Assembly (NCBI GenBank): GCA_964560325.1
Contig: CAZLLV010000041.1
Coordinates: 1 to 8,354, forward strand
Direction of reading: 5' to 3'
Source of the DNA: CAZLLV01 sp964560325
GTDB taxonomy: Bacteria; Acidobacteriota; Thermoanaerobaculia; Multivoradales; DATKCC01
Length of the DNA stretch: 8,354 nucleotides
The notes beneath the pieces are model-generated. The model worked only from the letters and a program-made list of their open reading frames with translations. It had not been told where the DNA came from and ran no database searches. The position numbers were made by a program, and so were the translations under genes. Below are positions 1 through 6,913 of the stretch, one piece after another; position 1 is the stretch's first letter, and each line of letters starts with the position of its first letter.

Positions 1-3000
1 GGAGCGCATCACCAGGGTGTTGACGAAGAAGCCGACCAGGTTCTCGATCTCGGGCCGGGTGCGGTTCGCCACCGGCGTGCCCACCGGCATGTCGGTGGCG
101 CCGGTGGTCCGGTGGAGGAGCGCCTGGAAGCCGGCAAGGAGCGCCACGAAGAGGCTCGCGCCCCGCTCCCGCGCCAGGGTCCGGAGGCCGTCGGTCGCCC
201 GCCGGGAGAGCTGCCAGCTCACGGTCGCCGCCGGGTGCGTGCGCTCCGCCGGGCGGGGCCGGTCGGTGGGCAGCGGGAGGACCGGCGGCGCCCCGGCGAG
301 CTGCCGGCGCCAGAAGCCGAGCTCCCGCTCCAGGGTCTCGCCGGAGAGGTAGCGCCGCTGCCAGAGGGCGAAGTCGGCATAGCGGACCGGCAGCTCCGGA
401 AGGTCGGCCGAGGGACGGTCGGGCGCGGCGCCACCGTAGAGGGCCGCCAGCTCCCGGAACAGGACGCTCGCCGACCAGCCGTCCCCCGCGATGTGGTGGA
501 GCGTCAGGAGCAGGGCGTGGTCGTCTCGCCGCCGGCCGTCGAGGCGCACCAGCAGGGTGCGCATCATCGGGTCGGCGGCCAGGTCGAAGGGCCGGCCGGC
601 CTCCTCTCGGGCGAGCCGTGCCAGCTCCGTCTCGCGCACCGGCGCCGCCAGGGCGCCCAGGTCGATCACCGGCAGGGGGTGCCGCGGCGCCGGGGGCCGG
701 ACGATCTGGACCGCGGCGGCCTCTTCGAGCTCCGCCGCCTCGTCGCTCGCCGCCGGCCGGAAGACGGTGCGCAGCACCTCGTGCCGGCGGGCCACCCCGG
801 CGAGCGCCGCGGCCAGGGCCGCCGGGTCGAGGGGGCCGGAGAGGCGTTGCGGGATCGGCAGGTTGTAAGCGGCGTCCGGGTCTCCCAGGCGGTCGAGGAA
901 CCAGAGCCGCTCCTGGGCGAAGGAGGCGGGGAGCGGGGCGTGCTTCTCCGCCGGGGCCGCCGGGACCAGCGGCGGCGCCTCCGGTGGGCCGGCCTCCGCG
1001 GCTCCCCCTCCGATCTCGGCCAGAGCGGCGGCGATGCCCGCTACGGTCCGCCGCTCGAACACCCGGCGTAGCGGCAGCTCGACGCCGGTGCGCTGCCGCA
1101 GCCGTCCGGTCATCCGGGTGGCCAGGAGCGAGTGGCCGCCGACGGCGAAGAAGTCGTCCTGAGCGCTCACCTCGTCGAGCCCCAGGAGGTCGGCCCAGAC
1201 CTCGGCCACGATCCTCTCCTCCCGGGTCCGGGGCGCGGTGCGCTCGGCGCCCGGGGGTCCACCGCTCTCACCGGTCGAGGCTTCGATCGCGGCCAGCGCC
1301 TTGCGGTCGATCTTGCCGTTGGGCGTCAGCGGCAGCGCGTCCAGGGCGGCCCAGGCGCTGGGGATCATGTAGGCGGGCAGGCGCTCGGCCAGGTGGGCGG
1401 CCAGGACCCCCGGCGAAGGAGCCTCGGCGCCCTCCGGCGGCTCGTAGTAGGCGACCAGCCGGTCGCTCCGGTCGCCTCCGGCCGCGTCGTCGCCGCGGCG
1501 GAAGAGGACCGCCGCCTCGGCCACTTCCGGGTGAGCGGCGAGCGCGGTCTCGATCTCTCCCAGCTCGATCCGGAAGCCCCGGAGCTTGACCTGGTGGTCG
1601 AGCCGTCCCAGGAAGGCGAGGCGCCCGTCCGGCCGGTGGATCACCCGGTCGCCGGTGCGGTACATGCGGCCTCCGGCTGCCGCGGTGAACGGATCGGGCA
1701 GGAAGCTCTCGGCGGTCGCCTCCGGGCGCCCCAGGTAGCCCCGGGCGACCCCGGCGCCGGCCAGGAAGAGCTCGCCGGCGACGCCGGCCGGCACCGGCCG
1801 GAGATCGCGGTCGAGCACCAGGGCCCGGGTGCCGGCCAGCGGCCGGCCGATCGCCGGCTCCTCCGGGGCGTCCCGCGGCACCCGCTCGAAGGTGGAGTAG
1901 GTGGTGTCCTCCGACGGGCCGTACAGGTTGTAGACCGCCTCCACTCCCGGGCAGGCGTAGATCCTGTCCACCAGGTCCCGCTTCAGCGGCTCGCCCGCCA
2001 GGTTGACGGTGCGCACCGAGTCGGGCACCGCTCCCCCCCGGACCAGCTCCGCGATCGCCGACGGCACGGTGTTGAGCAGCCGGACCGAGCCCCGGGCGGC
2101 GGCGGCCGTGGCCGAGCCGAAGAGCGCCAGCACGTCGTCGCCGATCGTCACCCGGCCGCCGGCGGCCAGGGGCGCGAAGAGCTCGAAGACCGAGAGGTCG
2201 AAGCTCATCGAGGTGGCGGCGAAGAGTCCCGCGAAGTCGTCTCTGCCGGAGGGGCCGTAGAGCCTGCCGGCCCAGAGGATCATCGCCGCCGCGCTCCGGT
2301 GGGGGATGGCGACCCCCTTGGGCCGGCCGGTCGAGCCCGAGGTGTAGATGAGGTAGGCGAGGGCGTCCGGGCTCACCTCCGCCGGTCGAGGTGGGGTGGG
2401 CTCGGGGTCGGCGGTCGATCCGGTCGGCTCGCCCGATTCGGAGAGGAGCAGCAGGCGCACGCCACGGTCGACCACCACCCCGGACAGCCGCTCCGCCGTC
2501 TCCGGCTCGGTGACCAGCAGCCGGATCCCCGCGTCATCGACGGTGAAGGCCAGCCGCTCCTCCGGGTACTCCGGGTCGAGGGGGACGTAGGCGGCGCCGG
2601 CCCGGAGCACGCCGAGGAGCGCTGGGACCAGGCGGGGCGAGCGGGGGAGCGAGACGCCGACCCGGTCTCCGGGGGCGACGCCCAGGGCCCGGAGGTGATC
2701 CGCCAGCCGGTGCGCCCGGACGACGAGCTCCCCGTAGCTGAGCGTCGTGCCGCCCCCGCCCTCCTCGTGGCTCCCCACCACCGCCACCCGCTCCGGCGCG
2801 CGCTCGGCGGCGGCCTCGACCAGGCCGTGGATCGTGGCGGCGGCGCCCTCCGGCGCGATCTCCGCGGAGGGCGGCGCCCCGCCGTCGGCCCACTCGTAGA
2901 GCACCCGGTGCCGCTCTCCGGGGTCCATGACCGGCAGCTCGGAGGCCGGCCGCTCCGGGTCGGCGGCGACGGCGGCCAGCAGGGTCTCGTAGCAGCGCAG

Positions 3001-4374
3001 CAGGCGCTCGGCGTCGGCGGGTCGGAAGAGGTCGGCGGTGTAGGAGAGGGTCGCCCGCCAGCCGCCGCGCTCTTCGGCCCCCTCTTCGATCAGGAGCGCC
3101 AGGTCGACCTTCATCCGGTCGTGGTCGGTGGGCAGGGTCTCGGCGCGCACCCCCGGCAGGCCGAAGGGATCGGAGCGCGGGTCGCCGCCCTCTTCGAGCC
3201 CGAAGGTCACCTGCACGAGGGGCTCGTACGACAGGTCCCGCTCCGGCACCAGCTCCTCGACCAGGCTCTCGTAGGGCAGGTCCTGGCGGGAGAGGGCGGC
3301 CAGCATGCCGTCCTTGACCCGGCCCACGATCTCCCGGAACGACGGCGCGGCTCCCGCCGGGAAGCAGCCGGCGATCCGGGTCCGCAGCACCAGGGTGTTG
3401 ACGAACAGGCCGATCAGCCCCTCGGTCTCCTCCAGGGCGCGGCCGGCCACCGGCACGCCGACCGTCGCGTCGGGCCGCCGGTCATCGCCGCCTCCCGCGC
3501 GGCCGATCTCCGGTGCCAGGCGATGGAGGAGGAGCTTCCAGGCCGCCAGGTAGACCATGAAGCGGGTCGCCCCGGCCTCCCGGGCGAGGGCGTCGAGGCT
3601 CGCGGCGAGGGGCTCCGGCACGGTCCGGGAGCGGCGTCCGCCCCGGCGGTCGCGCACCGCCGGCCGGGGTCCGGCGAAGGGGAGCTCCATGACCTCCGGC
3701 ATGCCGTCCAGCCGCCCGCGCCACCAGTCGAGCTGCCGGTCCCGCTCGTCGCTCTCCAGCCACTCCTCCTGCCAGGCGGCGTAGTCGCCGTACTGGATCG
3801 GCAGCTCGGGGAGATCGGCGTCCGGCTCCCGGTAGAGGGCCGCCAGCTCGCGCCGGAGCACTCCGAGCGACCAGCCGTCGCACACCGAGTGGTGCATCTC
3901 CAGTAGGAAGCGGTGGTGCTCGGGGCGCTTCTCGGAGGGGTTCGCCGAGGGAAGGCGGAGGAGGCGGGCGCGCAGGAGGGGGCCGGCCGCGAGGTCGAAG
4001 GGCCGGAGCGCCGCCGCCCGGGTCAGCCGGTTCGCTTCGGCCTCGGCGGCGGTGCCGGGGAGGCGGCCGAGGTCGACCACCGGCAGCGCCGCCCGCGGTC
4101 GCTCGGAGACCACCTGGACCGGCTCTTCCCCCTCCACGGAGAAGGTGGTGCGCAGGACCTCGTGGCGCTCGGCGAGGGCCCGGAGCGCCCGGGCCAGCGC
4201 CGCCGGCTCGAGGGGGCCGTCGAGCCGGTGGGCCAGGGGGACGTTGTAGACGGCGCCCCCGGGCTCCAGGCGGTCGAGGAACCAGAGCCGCCGCTGGGCG
4301 TGCGAGGTGGGCAGGACGAACACGTCCTCCGCGCCGGCCGGCGCGACCTCGATCTCGGCTGCACTCTTCGACAT
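1..4374 (-). CDS. Nonribosomal peptide synthetase, C-A-PCP-C, predicted alanine-activating (3' end outside window)
   Basis: Cytosolic multidomain enzyme that activates an amino acid as its adenylate, loads it on a phosphopantetheine arm and condenses it with an upstream acyl or peptidyl donor. The first 1458 codons are visible. Condensation domain 1 spans about 18-455: C1 motif SHAQRRLWFL near 24-33, active-site HHSVCDG at 161-167, FVNTLVLR at 324-331. The adenylation domain spans about 514-1022: YTSGSTGRPKG from 677, YRTGD core, A10 NGKIDRK at 1019-1025. Pocket residues D726, L727, F730, N768, N791, A793, L817, T825, Y826 and K1021 give DLFNNALTYK, a known alanine code. The carrier domain spans about 1044-1115, with GGHSL and phosphopantetheine Ser1082. 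Condensation domain 2 starts near 1140, has HHIAGDG at 1293-1299, and is cut by the window edge just after FFVNTLVMR. No epimerase domain follows the carrier, so L-Ala is expected. The ATG start is firm: an in-frame TGA lies 12 bases upstream (4387-4389). The ribosome site is weak (GGACAGG). The N-terminal condensation domain implies a donor from another subunit or an acyl starter. Confidence 0.96.
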   Translation of the reverse strand, partial: MSKSAAEIEVAPAGAEDVFVLPTSHAQRRLWFLDRLEPGGAVYNVPLAHRLDGPLEPAALARALRALAERHEVLRTTFSVEGEEPVQVVSERPRAALPVVDLGRLPGTAAEAEANRLTRAAALRPFDLAAGPLLRARLLRLPSANPSEKRPEHHRFLLEMHHSVCDGWSLGVLRRELAALYREPDADLPELPIQYGDYAAWQEEWLESDERDRQLDWWRGRLDGMPEVMELPFAGPRPAVRDRRGGRRSRTVPEPLAASLDALAREAGATRFMVYLAAWKLLLHRLAPEIGRAGGGDDRRPDATVGVPVAGRALEETEGLIGLFVNTLVLRTRIAGCFPAGAAPSFREIVGRVKDGMLAALSRQDLPYESLVEELVPERDLSYEPLVQVTFGLEEGGDPRSDPFGLPGVRAETLPTDHDRMKVDLALLIEEGAEERGGWRATLSYTADLFRPADAERLLRCYETLLAAVAADPERPASELPVMDPGERHRVLYEWADGGAPPSAEIAPEGAAATIHGLVEAAAERAPERVAVVGSHEEGGGGTTLSYGELVVRAHRLADHLRALGVAPGDRVGVSLPRSPRLVPALLGVLRAGAAYVPLDPEYPEERLAFTVDDAGIRLLVTEPETAERLSGVVVDRGVRLLLLSESGEPTGSTADPEPTPPRPAEVSPDALAYLIYTSGSTGRPKGVAIPHRSAAAMILWAGRLYGPSGRDDFAGLFAATSMSFDLSVFELFAPLAAGGRVTIGDDVLALFGSATAAAARGSVRLLNTVPSAIAELVRGGAVPDSVRTVNLAGEPLKRDLVDRIYACPGVEAVYNLYGPSEDTTYSTFERVPRDAPEEPAIGRPLAGTRALVLDRDLRPVPAGVAGELFLAGAGVARGYLGRPEATAESFLPDPFTAAAGGRMYRTGDRVIHRPDGRLAFLGRLDHQVKLRGFRIELGEIETALAAHPEVAEAAVLFRRGDDAAGGDRSDRLVAYYEPPEGAEAPSPGVLAAHLAERLPAYMIPSAWAALDALPLTPNGKIDRKALAAIEASTGESGGPPGAERTAPRTREERIVAEVWADLLGLDEVSAQDDFFAVGGHSLLATRMTGRLRQRTGVELPLRRVFERRTVAGIAAALAEIGGGAAEAGPPEAPPLVPAAPAEKHAPLPASFAQERLWFLDRLGDPDAAYNLPIPQRLSGPLDPAALAAALAGVARRHEVLRTVFRPAASDEAAELEEAAAVQIVRPPAPRHPLPVIDLGALAAPVRETELARLAREEAGRPFDLAADPMMRTLLVRLDGRRRDDHALLLTLHHIAGDGWSASVLFRELAALYGGAAPDRPSADLPELPVRYADFALWQRRYLSGETLERELGFWRRQLAGAPPVLPLPTDRPRPAERTHPAATVSWQLSRRATDGLRTLARERGASLFVALLAGFQALLHRTTGATDMPVGTPVANRTRPEIENLVGFFVNTLVMRS
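885..910. repeat. 26-base exact repeat, copy in condensation domain 2
   Basis: Identical to 4266-4291. It encodes the C1 motif region (residues around RLWFLDRL) of the second condensation domain. The identity reflects paralogy of the two condensation domains plus shared codon choice, not a mobile element. Such stretches can serve as recombination points between NRPS modules. Confidence 0.85.
4266..4291. repeat. 26-base exact repeat, copy in condensation domain 1
   Basis: Partner of 885-910, in direct orientation, encoding the RLWFLDRL motif of the first condensation domain. A shorter 18-base match of the same kind links 10-27 with 3388-3405 (the FVNTLV motif). Confidence 0.85.
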
Positions 4375-4450
4375 GACCTGTCCAGATCACGGCCCCGGCG
4401 GCCGGGCGGTCGCGCGCCCGGGGGTACCCGTCTCGGCCGTGCCACCCTTC

Positions 4451-4465
4451 TTCCTCAGCGAGGAA
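4451..4465. repeat. Inverted repeat TTCCTC-AGC-GAGGAA
   Basis: Perfect 6-base arms separated by three bases, just at the left border of the AT-richer stretch. It lies about 77 bases upstream of the NRPS start and about 190 bases upstream of the DUF5916 start. It could be a regulator half-site pair or a small RNA hairpin in the NRPS leader. The function is inferred only from position and symmetry; arms of this length can arise by chance. Confidence 0.35.
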
Positions 4466-4529
4466 ATTACTTGCTTGCTCCATTGTCTCGGTGCGTATGA
4501 ACTAGGATTTTGGGACAGGTAAAATGCGG

Positions 4530-4558
4530 GGAACTTGTCACGGAAACGCCATCGTGAG
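4530..4558 (+). promoter_or_regulatory. Possible ECF/sigma-E-like promoter for the DUF5916 gene
   Basis: GGAACTT at 4530-4536 matches the -35 element of E. coli sigma-E type promoters. After 16 bases comes CGTGAG (4553-4558), which only loosely resembles an ECF -10 element. The element points toward the DUF5916 gene and would give a leader of roughly 90 bases. Envelope-stress control would make sense for an outer-membrane barrel protein, but the match is partial and the organism's sigma factors are unknown, so this is a weak call. A TAAAAT hexamer at 4520-4525 is an alternative -10 box but lacks a good -35 partner. Confidence 0.2.
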
Positions 4559-4592
4559 CACTAAAGTGTGGGTTCCTCTATTCATTCATGCG

Positions 4593-4608
4593 CGACGCCA
4601 AGGCGTCG
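4593..4608. repeat. Inverted repeat CGACGCC-AA-GGCGTCG
   Basis: Perfect 7-base arms with a two-base AA centre, in the presumed leader of the DUF5916 gene, 28 bases before its ribosome binding site. As DNA it looks like a compact operator for a dimeric regulator. As RNA it could form a 6-base stem with a CAAG loop. A second palindrome follows after two bases. Confidence 0.45.
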
Positions 4609-4610
4609 AG

Positions 4611-4622
4611 AGAGACGTCTCT
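4611..4622. repeat. Palindrome AGAGACGTCTCT
   Basis: A perfect 12-base palindrome, two bases downstream of the preceding inverted repeat and 14 bases before the GGAGGT ribosome binding site. The two dyads together fill 4593-4622. This is a good position for a repressor operator or for leader structure affecting translation of the DUF5916 gene. No binding protein can be named from sequence. Confidence 0.4.
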
Positions 4623-4636
4623 TGCTTCCCATCTCC

Positions 4637-4642
4637 GGAGGT
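4637..4642 (+). promoter_or_regulatory. Ribosome binding site GGAGGT fixing the DUF5916 gene start
   Basis: A full-strength Shine-Dalgarno GGAGGT sits nine bases before GTG 4652. It decides between two in-frame GTG codons. The upstream one at 4568 has no Shine-Dalgarno sequence and would add 28 mostly polar, Arg-rich residues ahead of the signal peptide. The one at 4652 gives a normal signal peptide start. Confidence 0.8.
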
Positions 4643-4651
4643 CGTGGGTTC

Positions 4652-6910
4652 GTGCGCCTTGGCCGCCCGTCCTGGGTCGGCATCGCCCTCTTCGCCACGC
4701 TGACGGCCGCGCTCTTCCCGGGGGGAGCCCAGGAGCCGGACGGTGGCGGCTGGCCGGGCCGGGAGGAGGTCCGCGTCGCTCCGGCCGCCTCGCCGATCGA
4801 GGTGGACGGCGTGCTCGACGAGGCGGCCTGGGAGAGCGCCGCCCGGATCGAGGTGACCCACGAGTGGCTGCCCCGTGACAACGCCCCGCCGCCGGTGGCG
4901 ACCGACTGCCTGGTCACCTTCGACGACGAGCGTCTGTACGTGGCCTTCCGCGCCCACGACCCGGAGCCGGAGCGGATCCGTGCCTACCTCGCCGACCGCG
5001 ACACCCCTTTCGAGGACGACGCCGTCGGCTTCTACGTCGACACCTTCGGCGACCGGCGCCGCGCCTTCCACTTCCGGGTCAACGCCCTCGGGGTGCAGCT
5101 CGACGCGGTGGCGAGCGACGTGGACGATTCGGAGGACTTCTCCTGGAACGCGATCTGGGCCTCCGCCGGCCGCATCACCGAAGACGGCTACCAGGTGGAG
5201 ATGGCGATTCCCTTCGAGCAGCTCCGCTTCCCCCGGGCCTCCGGCGAGCAGACCTGGGGCTTCCTCGCCATCCGCAACTACCCGCGCTCGGTCTTCCACG
5301 AGCTGCGCTCCACCTACGACGACAAGAGCCTGGACTGCTTCGTCTGCCAGTTCGACACGGTCGCCGGGCTCGCCGGGATGGACCCGGGCCACAACCTGGA
5401 GGTGGTGCCGACGGTGACCGCCGGCCGCACCGAGTCGCGTCCCACCGAGGGCGCGCCCTTCGAGACCACCGACGAAGAGGCGGAGGCCGGGGTCTCGGTG
5501 CGCTGGGGCCTCACCCCGAACGTGGCGCTCAACGTGGCGGTGAACCCCGACTTCTCCCAGGTCGAGGCCGACGCCGCCCAGCTCGACGTCAACGAGCGCT
5601 TCGCCCTCTTCTTCCCCGAGCGCCGGCCCTTCTTCCTGGAGGGCGCGGACCTCTTCACGACGCCCCTCGACGTGGTCTTCACCCGCACGGTGGCGGACCC
5701 GAAGTACGGGCTCAAGCTCACCGGCAAGGAGGGGCGCAACGCCTTCGGAGTGTTCGCCGCCGAGGACCGCCTGAACAACCTGATCCTCCCCGGGCCGGAT
5801 CTCTCCTCGTTCACCTCGATCGACCAGGACGTCCGGAGCGGCGTCGCGCGGTACCGGCGGGACATCGGCTCCACCTCCACGCTGGGCGTCCTCTACGCCG
5901 GCCGCGAGGCGGACGGGTACCACAACCACGTCCTGGGTCTCGACGGCACGGTCCGCCTCTCCGACTCCGACACGGTGCGCTTCCAGGCGCTCGGCTCGGA
6001 TACCGAGTACCCGGACGATCTGGCCGCGGAGGAGGGGTTGCCCACCGGCTCCTTCGACGACACGGCGTGGCGGGTCGACTACACCCGGGCCGTCCGGGAG
6101 TGGCTCTGGTTCGGGCGCGTGTCGGCGGTGGGGGGGGACTTCCGGGCCGACAGCGGCTTCCTGCCCCAGGTCGGCTTCCGGGAGGCGATCGGCCTGGTGG
6201 AGCGCACCTTCTGGGGTGAGCCGGACGACTGGTACAGCCGCTTCCTGGTGCAGATCGACTACACCCACCGGGAGACCGAGGACGGGACCCGGCTGGAGGA
6301 CGGCGCCAACTTCACCCTGACCTACCAGGGTCCGCTCCAGAGCCGGGTGCAGGTCGGCATCCGGCCGAACCGCGAGGGCTTCCTGGGCCAGGAGTTCGAC
6401 AACCTGCGCGGCGACGTTCGCTTCGGCCTGCGCCCCAGCGGCCGCTTCGGAATGGAGCTCTTCGTCCGGGGCGGCGAGACGGTCGACTTCGTCAACGTGC
6501 GCCAGGCCGACTTCCTCCGCATCCAGCCGTCGCTCGACTTCCAGGTCGGTCGCCGGCTCTCCGGCGAGCTCGAGCACGTCTGGGAGCGCTTCGAGGTGCC
6601 GGCCGGCGAGTTCCTGGAGGCGAACCTCACCCAGACGACCCTCGTCTACCACCTGAACGTCCGCACTTTCTTCCGGGCGATTCTCCAGTACCAGGACGTC
6701 GAGCGGAACCTGGCCCTCTACGGCCCCGGCGTCGGCCTGGAGCCGGAGGAAGAGGAGCTGTTCACCCAGCTCCTCTTCTCCTACAAGATCAACCCGGAGA
6801 CCGTGCTCTTCCTCGGCTACTCCGATTTTCACGAAGGGAGGCGGGGCGTCGACCTCCAGCAGCGCGACCGGTCGCTGTTCCTCAAGGTCGGCTACGCGCT
6901 TCTCTGGTAG
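4652..6910 (+). CDS. DUF5916 outer-membrane beta-barrel protein with N-terminal CBM9-like domain
   Basis: Predicted exported protein of 752 residues. The function of the family is not established. Residues 1-26 form a signal peptide (Arg-containing start, hydrophobic VGIALFATLTAALF, likely cleavage after GGA26). Residues about 40-235 match the family-9 carbohydrate-binding-like domain: the opening IEVDGVLDEAAW, then DDERLYVAFRAHDPEP, FEDDAVGFYVDTF and YQVEMAIPFEQLRFP. From about 245 onward the protein resembles DUF5916, with the strongly conserved stretch NPDFSQVEAD at 298-307 running into FFPERRPFFLEG at 320-331. The rest has alternating aromatic and hydrophobic strands and ends in VGYALLW, whose terminal aromatic residue fits an outer-membrane barrel. 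Start chosen at GTG 4652 from the GGAGGT site. It is divergent from the NRPS and convergent with the MFS gene with no gap. C229 and C232 form CFVC without a following His, so it is not a haem c site. A role in product export or uptake is speculation. Confidence 0.9.
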   Translation: MRLGRPSWVGIALFATLTAALFPGGAQEPDGGGWPGREEVRVAPAASPIEVDGVLDEAAWESAARIEVTHEWLPRDNAPPPVATDCLVTFDDERLYVAFRAHDPEPERIRAYLADRDTPFEDDAVGFYVDTFGDRRRAFHFRVNALGVQLDAVASDVDDSEDFSWNAIWASAGRITEDGYQVEMAIPFEQLRFPRASGEQTWGFLAIRNYPRSVFHELRSTYDDKSLDCFVCQFDTVAGLAGMDPGHNLEVVPTVTAGRTESRPTEGAPFETTDEEAEAGVSVRWGLTPNVALNVAVNPDFSQVEADAAQLDVNERFALFFPERRPFFLEGADLFTTPLDVVFTRTVADPKYGLKLTGKEGRNAFGVFAAEDRLNNLILPGPDLSSFTSIDQDVRSGVARYRRDIGSTSTLGVLYAGREADGYHNHVLGLDGTVRLSDSDTVRFQALGSDTEYPDDLAAEEGLPTGSFDDTAWRVDYTRAVREWLWFGRVSAVGGDFRADSGFLPQVGFREAIGLVERTFWGEPDDWYSRFLVQIDYTHRETEDGTRLEDGANFTLTYQGPLQSRVQVGIRPNREGFLGQEFDNLRGDVRFGLRPSGRFGMELFVRGGETVDFVNVRQADFLRIQPSLDFQVGRRLSGELEHVWERFEVPAGEFLEANLTQTTLVYHLNVRTFFRAILQYQDVERNLALYGPGVGLEPEEEELFTQLLFSYKINPETVLFLGYSDFHEGRRGVDLQQRDRSLFLKVGYALLW

Positions 6911-6913
6911 CTA
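6908..6913. other. Abutting convergent stop codons (TAGCTA)
   Basis: The TAG stop of the plus-strand DUF5916 gene (6908-6910) is followed immediately by CTA (6911-6913), the reverse complement of the TAG stop of the MFS gene. There is no intergenic base, hence no room for a terminator between the genes. Each transcript must end inside, or read antisense through, the neighbouring gene. Confidence 0.95.

Larger units (their letters stand above)
4375..4651. promoter_or_regulatory. Divergent intergenic region between NRPS and DUF5916 genes
   Basis: These 277 bases separate the divergent starts of the NRPS (leftward) and the DUF5916 gene (rightward), so both promoters should lie here. The NRPS-proximal part (about 4390-4430) is extremely GC-rich and holds small self-complementary stretches, such as CCCGG-CGG-CCGGG at 4394-4406 and the palindrome GGGTACCC at 4422-4429, which would fold in the NRPS leader RNA. 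About 4461-4530 is clearly AT-richer than the rest of the window and is the likeliest place for RNA polymerase binding. I see no clean sigma-70 promoter with both boxes on either strand. Short inverted repeats and a possible ECF-type element are listed separately. No convincing small gene is visible; an ATG at 4483 on the minus strand opens only an out-of-frame shadow of the NRPS. Confidence 0.7.

Noticed and set aside
1132..3906. A 924-codon open frame on the plus strand, opposite the NRPS
   Set aside because: The minus-strand NRPS frame has intact motifs throughout. The plus-strand translation is Arg, Gly, Pro and Ala rich with no domain; it is an antisense shadow caused by high GC and rare stop codons.
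3482..4483. Minus-strand frame starting at ATG 4483, before the NRPS start
   Set aside because: It is out of frame with the NRPS, becomes Pro/Arg/Gly-rich and covers the same bases as condensation domain 1, so it is a shadow.
4568..4651. Upstream GTG (4568) as start of the DUF5916 protein
   Set aside because: No ribosome binding site precedes it, it would put 28 extra residues before the signal peptide, and it would place both palindromes inside coding sequence. GTG 4652 has GGAGGT at nine bases.
4375..4651. Riboswitch, tRNA or small RNA gene in the intergenic region
   Set aside because: Only short hairpins are visible; no cloverleaf, no known riboswitch core and no terminator-like stem with a T-tract.
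4586..6832. A 748-codon open frame on the minus strand, opposite the DUF5916 gene
   Set aside because: Low-complexity Glu/Val/Ala/Gly-rich translation with no recognisable domain, exactly mirroring a gene with a signal peptide and family motifs on the other strand.
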